From assembly GCF_004765605.1 (NCBI RefSeq), contig NZ_SRLC01000001.1:3038001-3102000 (forward strand): 64,000 nucleotides of DNA, in the 5' to 3' direction. Below, one piece after another: positions 1-8,000 of this stretch (its first letter is position 1; every line of letters starts with the position of its first letter). The position numbers were made by a program, and so were the translations under genes. The notes under the pieces were generated by a model, which was not told the DNA's origin, searched no databases, and saw nothing but the letters and a program-made list of their open reading frames with translations. Source of the DNA: Hymenobacter aquaticus. GTDB lineage: Bacteria > Bacteroidota > Bacteroidia > Cytophagales > Hymenobacteraceae.

Positions 1-1
1 C

Positions 2-1078
2 GAATTCTGGACCTGCCTGGCTGCCCGTCCGTTAGCAAACGAACTGGCCGCCTACCTGCGCGGCCACTGGCTGCCCACGCTGGCCCTGGATCAGACCCGG
101 CTCGAAGTTCCTTCTCTGGCCCGGCCCGAGTATCTGCGTTTGCATGTATTTGGGCGGGTGCTGCTGGATCTGGCGGGCCAGGGCTGGCACTTCGAGGCCG
201 TGGCCCCGGTGTTGCCGGGTGGCCCACCCCGCCTCGGGGCTACCCCACCCGACACGGCCGAATGGAAAAACCGGCCCGCCTCGCAGGCCCCGCGCCCCGC
301 GTTGAGCGAGATAAAAAAGCAGCTCCAGCAGGCCCTGGTGGCCCACCGCGACGAACAACTGGCCGAGCCGGCCGTCCAACGCTTCATCCGTCGTCTCGAA
401 CGGCCCCGCCGCCACCAGGGACGTTTGGTGAGTGTGCGCAGCCTGCTGGCCGACCCTAAGCTGCTGGCCGCTGACCTGCAAACCGCGCTGGCCGCTCCCA
501 CCCCGGAACTGCGCGATGAACGGGTGCTGAACCTAGTGCAGCCCTACCTGCAATCCGCCACCGCCGATGCCGTGGACGACTACACCGGCCTGCCCCTGCT
601 CGACATCTGGCGCTACTGCCGCCACACCTGGAGCCTGCCTTTCCAGACGCAGCCGGGGCGACGCATGTTTTACCTGGTGCGCGACCGGGCCAGAGTTGGC
701 CACCCCATTATGGGCATCGGGGCGCTGGGCTCGTCAGTGGTGCAACTCACCGTGCGCGATGAGTACATCGGCTGGACCTGGGAGGCTCTGCGCGACTGCC
801 CCGACCCGGCCCCGCGTCTACGGGCCCTGACCACTGAACTCGACCGCGCCATCGGGGAAATCTACTGCCTCGACTTTCTGGCCGAAGGCGTGCTGACCGA
901 GGCCGACCTGACCACTCCCTCACCGGCGGCCCTGGCCCGGCTCAGCACCGCTGCCCAACAGCTACCTCTTGCCAGCCGCGAACAGCAGAAGCAAGGCCTG
1001 GACTTGGTAGCCGAAGCCCAAACCCCGCTTTTCCGCCGCAAGCGCGCCGAAACGCTGGCTGGGTTGCTGGCGGCGTAA
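2..1078 (+). CDS. DruA-like DUF4338 protein, 5'-truncated by the window
   Basis: The reading frame is open from base 2 to the stop, so the gene begins upstream of the window; 358 codons are visible. The first possible in-window start is a TTG at 140 and is probably not the real one. The recognisable core runs from FYLVRD (visible residue about 223) through a G-rich stretch to RDEYIGW (about 252), which resembles the conserved block of DUF4338, the domain of the Druantia protein DruA. The family's biochemical role is not settled; members are linked to anti-phage defence. No helicase (DruE) follows. It lies 24 bases before an HNH nuclease gene and then a Dpt-like operon, so a defence role is inferred from domain and context. 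Assignment is by motif memory, not by a search. Confidence 0.6.
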   Translation, partial: EFWTCLAARPLANELAAYLRGHWLPTLALDQTRLEVPSLARPEYLRLHVFGRVLLDLAGQGWHFEAVAPVLPGGPPRLGATPPDTAEWKNRPASQAPRPALSEIKKQLQQALVAHRDEQLAEPAVQRFIRRLERPRRHQGRLVSVRSLLADPKLLAADLQTALAAPTPELRDERVLNLVQPYLQSATADAVDDYTGLPLLDIWRYCRHTWSLPFQTQPGRRMFYLVRDRARVGHPIMGIGALGSSVVQLTVRDEYIGWTWEALRDCPDPAPRLRALTTELDRAIGEIYCLDFLAEGVLTEADLTTPSPAALARLSTAAQQLPLASREQQKQGLDLVAEAQTPLFRRKRAETLAGLLAA

Positions 1079-1102
1079 AATCAGTTTCTAACTAGTCGCT
1101 CT

Positions 1103-1963
1103 ATGCCGCTCTTATACTATTGGAAGCCGGAGAATTATTACCGCGACCTGGACTTTGGGGCCTCTTATCACCTCAACCAGAAGAATCCACTATTACACGA
1201 GATTGAGGTTGGCGACAGTTTGTGGGCAATTACCCGCAACCGCAAAACCGGGCGCTATGTGTTAGCTGCCGAACTGGTTATCAAAGCCAAAACATTTAAC
1301 CCCGAAGGCTTCCGTTACGGGAAATACCGGATTTGGGGCAGCCTAGCCGCATCACGCTATTTTGATATCAACAATCAACCCGACGCGGAGCCAATTGTGC
1401 GGGCACTTACGTCCATTAAAGCCAACGCCACCTTTTTAGGCCAGGCATTCCAAGGCTATGCGGCGGTGCGCCGGCTGGCCCGCGCCGACCATTTGATTCT
1501 CCTCGAAGCCAGCCGGGATTACGGATTGGAAAAGCGAGCTGACAACAAGATTTCCGAGCAGAACTTAGAAGGGGCTTTGCTCTATGGCAAGCCGCAGGAT
1601 ATTCAAAGTTTGGTAGAAGAGGAGGCTGTTGGCTTGTCCCCGAAACAACAGGAATATCTGTTTACGCAGGCTCCCGCACGAAACCGCCAGTTCGCCGAAG
1701 AATTGCAGCTTTTATACGTGGGGCGTTGCCAGATTTGTCAGTGGGACCCACTCAGCATCTACGGCTTCAATTTGTGCCACGCGCATCATATTCAGTGGCT
1801 GAGCCGGGGCGGCACGGATGGAATCGAAAATATGATACTGGTTTGCCCTAATCATCATGGCGCTATTCACAGAGGTGATGCGCCGCTTGATTTTGGTAGC
1901 CGGTCTTTTCTATTTGAGCAGCATTCTGAGAAAATCACGCTGAATCATCACTTGTCATTTTAG
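1103..1963 (+). CDS. HNH endonuclease with an N-terminal EVE/ASCH-like region
   Basis: A 286-residue protein starting at ATG 1103. The C-terminus is a clear HNH nuclease: C209-x2-C212, then CHAHHIQWLSRGG, then ENMILVCPNHH, giving the metal-binding Cys pairs and the H-N-H catalytic set. The first 150 residues (GDSLWAITRN, then YVLAAELVIKAK) have the look of a PUA/EVE/ASCH-type beta barrel, a fold that often reads modified bases; that part is a guess from pattern. The gene is visibly richer in A and T than both neighbours, which suggests separate acquisition. It ends just before a Dpt-type ATPase that lacks its 5' end, so its arrival may have removed that region. A modification-sensing restriction nuclease is a plausible role. 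Confidence 0.75.
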   Translation: MPLLYYWKPENYYRDLDFGASYHLNQKNPLLHEIEVGDSLWAITRNRKTGRYVLAAELVIKAKTFNPEGFRYGKYRIWGSLAASRYFDINNQPDAEPIVRALTSIKANATFLGQAFQGYAAVRRLARADHLILLEASRDYGLEKRADNKISEQNLEGALLYGKPQDIQSLVEEEAVGLSPKQQEYLFTQAPARNRQFAEELQLLYVGRCQICQWDPLSIYGFNLCHAHHIQWLSRGGTDGIENMILVCPNHHGAIHRGDAPLDFGSRSFLFEQHSEKITLNHHLSF

Positions 1964-1991
1964 AACGACAGCAGAGTTAAACAACTGTTGA

Positions 1992-2057
1992 AGCTGCCGT
2001 ATATACCTCACGGACAACCCTGGCGACGGTAAGACGCACCTGATACAGCGGCTGCAA
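1992..2057 (+). pseudogene. Stranded 5' remnant of the DptF-like gene with Walker A motif
   Basis: In the same frame as the ORF that starts at ATG 2058, bases 1992-2057 encode a P-loop, NPGDGKTHLIQ, which is the nucleotide-binding motif expected near the N-terminus of such an ATPase. A TGA at 1989-1991 closes the frame, and there is no ATG, GTG or TTG between that stop and the motif. The other two forward frames also close before reaching it. As read, the P-loop cannot be translated from a normal start, so the gene looks broken here. Confidence 0.7.
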
Positions 2058-3503
2058 ATGCGCGGCGACTTGGTCGCGCTCAACGTGTGGCTGGAACTGG
2101 ATGCCAGTGCCCGCGACCAAAGCGAGTTGCTGGCCGAGTTGCGGGCCGCCACCGCCGCCGGCCGGCCGGTGCTGCTGGCTATCAATGAAGGCCCCTTGCG
2201 GCAGTTGCTGGCCGCCGCCCCCGATTTGCCCGATTATGCGGTACTGCAAGCCGGCCTCGCTCAGCCGTTTGGCTACGTAGGGGCCGGTATCCCTCCCACA
2301 CCCCGCGACCTCACCCCAGACGTGCCGCCGGCCGTGCTGCTGAACCTAGGTGAGCGGCAGGTGCTCACCCACCGTTTCCTGGAGCAAGCCCTGAGCGTTG
2401 CCATCCATCAAGTAGACTGGACCGGTGCGCCGCCCATGGTGCAGGCCAATTATCAGGCGTTGTCCCAATCCCTGGTCCAAAACCGGCTGTACGAACTGCT
2501 GACCGTGGTGCGCGAAGGCGGCCTGCACGTTACCATGCACCAGTTGCTGGGGTTGCTGGCCCGGCTGCTCACGGGCGTGTATACCACTACCGAACGCGCC
2601 GGGCAACACAAGCCCTACTATGAAACCGCTTTTGAGTGGCGGGCCGAAAACCCGCTGGCCGCCACGTTGGCCGAGTTGGACCCGGCCAGTCTGCCTCACG
2701 CCCACCTCGACACCCACCATCTTTGGGACGACCCCGTACCGGTGGGCACCTGGCTGCCGGGCCGCCGACCCACCGACGACGATACGCCCGGTTTGGCCAC
2801 CGATGCCACGGAAGCACTGAAACGATTCAGGTGCATCAAGCAGCGGTTTTATTTCGAGAATGAACTTGGCGACCAGGTGTTGCGCGTATTGCCACCCGAC
2901 CGGGGCCAGTTTCAGAAACTACTGGAGCAGGCCCGCGACGCGCCCGACGCGGCCCGCCGCACCATACTGGCCGCCTTGGCCCGGTTTGCCCACCAAACGG
3001 GCGCGGCCAGCCGTGCCAGCCAGCAGCCGGGAGCCCTGTCGGCCAATACGCTTTACCTGTGGAGCGGCTTGCGCTATGATGCCGACCGCCCCCCGACGGT
3101 ATTGGTAGCCGGAGCTAAGTTGCCGGCCCACGAGTTGGCCGTACAGGTGCCGGAGTTGCTGCCGGCCGCGCATTACCTGCTGGGCGACTACACCCCCGAC
3201 CATGTGCGCCTAGCCTGGGGCAACCCGCCCACGCCCCAAAGCCCGGCCATGCGCATAGACCTGGAACTGTGGCGCGATTTGGCCAGCGTGCAGCGCGGCA
3301 CTCCCGCCGAGCGTCGGCCCGAGCAAGCCAGCCGCCGGGTGGGCCGGTTCCTGGCGGCGCTGGCATCGGCCCTGCCCCAGACCCCAACCGCCGAAGTATG
3401 GGTGTTGAACGTAGCCACCGGCCGCGCCGAACTCATCCAACTCGAAGCCAACACCCAGGCTCCGAACAAGCTAAAATATATTCTCGCTGACCCGAACGCC
3501 TGA
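2058..3503 (+). CDS. dptF: DptF-like ATPase of a phosphorothioate-dependent restriction system, N-terminally truncated
   Basis: The longest ATG-started ORF gives 481 residues, but its P-loop lies upstream of the ATG (see the 1992-2057 entry). A probable Walker B-like strand, VLLAINEGPL, sits at about residues 38-46. The remainder is helical without motifs I can name. DptF (DndF) is the ATPase of the Dnd restriction module DptFGH, which attacks DNA lacking the phosphorothioate mark; the family name is inferred from the P-loop form and from the gene order F-G-H, with an FtsK-like protein as third gene. The gene is followed 16 bases later by the DptG-like gene. Loss of the N-terminus should disable the ATPase unless translation starts unconventionally. 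Confidence 0.6.
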   Translation: MRGDLVALNVWLELDASARDQSELLAELRAATAAGRPVLLAINEGPLRQLLAAAPDLPDYAVLQAGLAQPFGYVGAGIPPTPRDLTPDVPPAVLLNLGERQVLTHRFLEQALSVAIHQVDWTGAPPMVQANYQALSQSLVQNRLYELLTVVREGGLHVTMHQLLGLLARLLTGVYTTTERAGQHKPYYETAFEWRAENPLAATLAELDPASLPHAHLDTHHLWDDPVPVGTWLPGRRPTDDDTPGLATDATEALKRFRCIKQRFYFENELGDQVLRVLPPDRGQFQKLLEQARDAPDAARRTILAALARFAHQTGAASRASQQPGALSANTLYLWSGLRYDADRPPTVLVAGAKLPAHELAVQVPELLPAAHYLLGDYTPDHVRLAWGNPPTPQSPAMRIDLELWRDLASVQRGTPAERRPEQASRRVGRFLAALASALPQTPTAEVWVLNVATGRAELIQLEANTQAPNKLKYILADPNA

Positions 3504-3519
3504 GCAGGCACCTGTTATT

Positions 3520-4962
3520 ATGGCTGAAAAGCATCCGCTCTATCCTATTGCCTACCAGACCATCCAAGCCGCTTGGGGATTCCGGCCCGACCGTGACATT
3601 AAGTCTGTGCATCTGGCCAATGGTTTTTTTCGCCATCTGTGTGATGGTGGTTCCAGCGAAGTAAAACTCTTGAAAGACGTGGTAGCGAGCCGGCGCGGAA
3701 ATTCACCGCGTAGTTCCACTGACATTCTGCGGATGCCAGCCTTTCGGCAAGTAATAGAGGCCCCTGAAGCCAGCAAAGCAGCCGAACAAGCCACGGAGCG
3801 CCTGCGGCAGGCGCTGGATGAAGTGTTGCATCAGGACGGCGCTTTTTACGCAGCGGCTCGTAATTCTACCCTTACGCTCACCCACCGCCAGCACTTAACC
3901 AACGATACCTACGACCAAGGCGCGGGCAGTCTGCTGGCGCAAGTGCTGCTGGATGCTCCCGGCCAGCCGGCGGTTGCCGCAGTGCGGCAGGCCCTCGACA
4001 CCCCCGATAACACCGTATATCGCCTCACGCAGCCGCTGCTGACGCCCGGTACGGGCAGTTTGGGCACATTTGCGGGCCAGGCCACGGCGGCTGTACGCGC
4101 CCGGTTGGCCGCCTCATGCGTATTGCCAAACTGGCAAACCTGCTTTGCAACGCTCACCGAGCACTACACCCATCCGGCAGCAGGCCAAGCCCCGCTGGAA
4201 AAAACGGCCTTTTTGCAGCGGGCGGTAAGCCTCGCCGGAATAGGCTTGCTGCTGCATCTCTACAATAGCAGCCCTGGTACTGGTTGCCAACCTTTATTCC
4301 TGTGCGCCGACCATCCGACGCCATCCATTCGCGAAATTGGCCGGCATTCCCTGGCACTGGCGCGTAGGCGGTTGCGCGGGGCTTTTCGCGACGCGCTGCG
4401 GGCCGAACTGGAAAAACGGGGCGACCAGCACCGCACTACCGCCGAATACGAAGCCTGGGCCGACACCCGGCTGCTCGAAAAAGAACGCGCCCAGTACCTC
4501 GACGAATTCACGCAGCAGATTGAGGCGGGCCTCTCCGATTTTGAGGCGGCGGTGCGGGCCCTCACCGGGCCTGGCCTGAAAGCGGCTGGCTCCAAGTCGG
4601 CAGAAAGCTGCGCCTCCAGTCTGGGTCAGCGGCTGGGGTTGCAGTGGCCCCGCCGGCAGGGCAGTGGCAAGCCTTATCTGGCCCCGGTGGCGGCCGTGTA
4701 CGATGCCCTGGTAAGCGGCTTGCTGGCTCCGGGTGAGGTATTGCCCGCCGAGGATTTTTGGCAATTAGCCTATGAACGGTTCGGTCTGCTTTGCGGAGCA
4801 GTTCTCCCCGACGACCAAGCCCGGTTGGCCAGTGTGGGCATCCGCAACGCGTCGTTGGCCGATTTGCAGGCCAACGCCCGTGCCGTGCTCGACGAGTTGC
4901 GCCACCTGGGCTACGCCCGCACCTACGCCGACGAGGTAACGCTCATCAGCGCCAGTTGGTAA
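3520..4962 (+). CDS. dptG: DptG-like protein of the Dnd restriction module
   Basis: A 480-residue soluble protein starting at ATG 3520, intact and in operon with its neighbours. No catalytic motif was recognised; the sequence is helix-rich, with an acidic/basic amphipathic stretch around residues 280-350 that may be coiled coil. The assignment to DptG (DndG) rests on its place between the DptF-like ATPase and the giant FtsK-type DptH-like protein and on its size, which fits the family. DptG is required with DptF and DptH for restriction of unmodified DNA, but its activity is not known. If the Dpt assignment of the neighbours is wrong, this is simply an unknown defence-island protein. Confidence 0.55.
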   Translation: MAEKHPLYPIAYQTIQAAWGFRPDRDIKSVHLANGFFRHLCDGGSSEVKLLKDVVASRRGNSPRSSTDILRMPAFRQVIEAPEASKAAEQATERLRQALDEVLHQDGAFYAAARNSTLTLTHRQHLTNDTYDQGAGSLLAQVLLDAPGQPAVAAVRQALDTPDNTVYRLTQPLLTPGTGSLGTFAGQATAAVRARLAASCVLPNWQTCFATLTEHYTHPAAGQAPLEKTAFLQRAVSLAGIGLLLHLYNSSPGTGCQPLFLCADHPTPSIREIGRHSLALARRRLRGAFRDALRAELEKRGDQHRTTAEYEAWADTRLLEKERAQYLDEFTQQIEAGLSDFEAAVRALTGPGLKAAGSKSAESCASSLGQRLGLQWPRRQGSGKPYLAPVAAVYDALVSGLLAPGEVLPAEDFWQLAYERFGLLCGAVLPDDQARLASVGIRNASLADLQANARAVLDELRHLGYARTYADEVTLISASW

Positions 4963-5009
4963 AGCCTTTGGAACCGCTACCGTTCTTTCCTGCTTCAGAA
5001 AAAGTTTCT

Positions 5010-8000
5010 ATGTCGATTGCTACCCTATTTGACGAGGCGCTGCTGGCCACGCTTGACGCTGAATTTGCCGCTACGCATCCCGGTGTTGTCCTGGCCGGAA
5101 TGCCAACTGAGTTGACGGGCTGGCTGCCCCGCCTGCTGGCCACACTAGCCGACGATGACCGGTATTACGTGAGCGTAGCCGGTGCCGATGCCGCTACCAA
5201 AGCTACCTTGCCCCAGCCCAATGGCTTGCGCTTCGACCTGGGAGCCACCCACGCCGTGGCCGTGCGCAACGCGCTGGACCTACCGCCCACGGCCCGGCGT
5301 GTAGTGGTGATGCTGCGGCCCGAGGCGCGGTTGCAGTCGCTACGGCAGCGCAACTACGTTACCATCAGCCCCGCCAACGTGGTGCGGCAGTTGGCCTTGC
5401 GGCAGGCGGCGACTGGCATTCCCGCGCCCCAGCAGCATATGTGGCAAAGCCTGGCCGAGGGCCATCCACCGGTGGCGCTGCTGGCGTTCCTGAATTTCTA
5501 TCAGGCCGTTACCCGGCCCAACGACCCGCCCAATCCCCGCGCCGAGTTGCACCGCCTGGATTTACTGCCCGATCCTTCCTTGTTCGACCACCCGGCTACC
5601 GCTCGCAGCATACGTACCCGGCTGGCGGAAAACGCCGACCTCACCCAGCGCCTGCTGCTCGGAGACCCGGCCGACGAAGAAACGGCCTACAAACAGTACC
5701 GGGCCGCCACTACCCTCGATACCGCGCTGGCCGAACGGCTACGGGCCGCCGCCGCTACCTTTCGGGCGATGGACCCGGCCGCCCCGCTGCCCCCGCAGTT
5801 GCAAACGCTGGATGTGGCGCTTGTCCGCCAGTTGCTGGGCGGCCCCCTGCCCAAGGCTGCCCCCGCTGGCGCCCCACCGGCCAGCCCTACCGTCCCACTC
5901 GTTCCGGACCCCGACCCGCTCGACCCCGCAGATGACGACAACCAGGCCGGAGAAGGGGAACGGCCGGACTACGGCGAAGAAGCCGCCGACGATTCCGACG
6001 ATTTCACTAACCCTACGGATACGTTTGGCCCCGTCCCTACCGGCGGGCGTTCCGGCGACGCCAGCGGTAACCGACTCGGCACCAGCTTCAAAAAAAAGTA
6101 CACGGCTGGCCTTGACAATGCACTAGTGCATCTGGCGGCTGGCGACGTACCCGGCGTGACTTCCACCTGGCAGCATACGGCCGGTAAATTGCTCGCGCAG
6201 TTGCGGAAGCGGCTGGATAAAACGCCCGACGAAAGCAAGCCCCTGGAGGCTGATCGGGTGCAGGTGCTGCACCGTACCAATGCCCTGGCCCTGGCCCTCA
6301 CCAACGGTCTGCTGGGTGCAGAACGGTTGGGCGGCGTGCTGGCCTTACCCCACATACCCAACGTGGAGGAAGCCCTGGCATCATTGCCAGCCGACCAGTT
6401 GCCGCCCGCCGCACCCGCCTTGGATGCGCCCTGGCTGGCTGAGTTGCGGCGCTATCTGCGCACCGCCGATGGATTGGTGCCCGGCCTGACCAGCGAAACG
6501 GCCTTACATACGTACTTGGCGGCCCGCGAAGCGCTGCTACCGCACGCTGCGCTGCTGACTTCGGCCCCGCTAAGCGCCGTGTTGCTCGATGAAGAGTTGC
6601 GGGAGGCCATCGGGCAGGCTATTGTGGCCTACAACCAGTTACTCGGCACCGTGGCCCGTCATTACGCCGACCTGCAACGCCACAACAGTGCCGGCCAGCG
6701 TATTGCGGGGCTGCTGCTCTGCCTGGATGTGGTGGAAGTGCGGGCCGGTACGGCGCATCGCGCCGCGCTGCTTACGCCCCTGCATCCGCTCGTACTTTGG
6801 AAGTACCTGGAACTACTACCTTCGCTGCTCGCCGGCCCCGAGCAGGCCCGGGAACTGCTCGAAGTACTAGGCCAGTACGGGCTACTACGGGAACCTCTGC
6901 GGGCACTGGTGCTGCCGGCTGAAGCAAACTTCCCGACCGTTGCGCTGGCCCAGGCGGGTCATCTGGGCGCGTCGTGGCCCGTGTATCGGCCAACGGGGCT
7001 GGTGCGCGTTACGGTTGAGGAAAAATTGCTGGTAGAAGCGGCCCGCAAGCTGGCCGTACTATATCCGCCGGTCCGCCGCTGTCTGCGCTTGTTTGTGTAC
7101 CACCCCGATAACCTGGAATCGGTGGCGGAGGCGCTGGAGCAGTTGCGGCTCCGCCACAAGGAAGACGGCGTGCAGTTCGAGCGGTTTCAGTTGCTGATTG
7201 GCCACTTACCCGGCCGGCCCGTGCCGCTGGCCCCGCTCGACGGCCTGCTCGACAACGGGCTGCTGACGCTGGAAACCCGGCCCGTTGAGCGCACCGATGA
7301 GGTAAGCGAATGGTTGCGCGACCAGCCGGTGCATCTGCTGGTGCTGGCCGGCCAACGCCATCTGCATCCGCTACCTATTGGCCGTGAAGCCACGCACCTG
7401 CACCCACTTAGTTTGCCGCAGGTGCTGGAGTATGACCAGTTCAATCCGCGCAGCCCGCTGGTGCTGCGCCCCCGTGGCCAGCAGCCCGACCCGGCTCAAT
7501 CCGCCCTGGCGCAGCCGTTTGCCTCCTTCCATACGCTGGCCGCCGAGGTAGCCGGGCAGCCCGGCCGCGAGTGGTCGGGCACGCTTACCAAGCCCGCCCC
7601 CGATGGCACCCAGCCCGCGCTGCTCCCCCTCACGGTGCTATTGCTGCTTTCCGCCGAGCTTCCTACGCCTACCGAGCCTGACCGCGTGCTGGTACTGGCC
7701 CGCCAGGGTGGCCTAAGCGGCGACACGGTGCTCACGCGTTGGAACAAGCGTTACGTAGCGGGTGTGCGGGCCGCTGTGCTCAGTGAGCTAAACTACCAGT
7801 TCAACGACCAGGGGGCAACCAAGCTACTCCGGCGGCTGGAAGCCACGGGCCACACCAACCTGTTGCGGGCTATCAGCGGCAGTTCAAAAGCCAAACAAGG
7901 CTTCCTGCCTACAGAATTAAGCGGGCAGCTTGGGCAAGCCGTAGCGTTGCGCTGGTACGAGGATGAAGCAGCCAACCCTTTTCACCTCACCATTAGTTGC

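Noticed and set aside
4791..5009. Upstream extension of the DptH-like frame
   Set aside because: It overlaps the end of the DptG-like gene in another frame and has poor composition; ATG 5010 follows the DptG stop directly.
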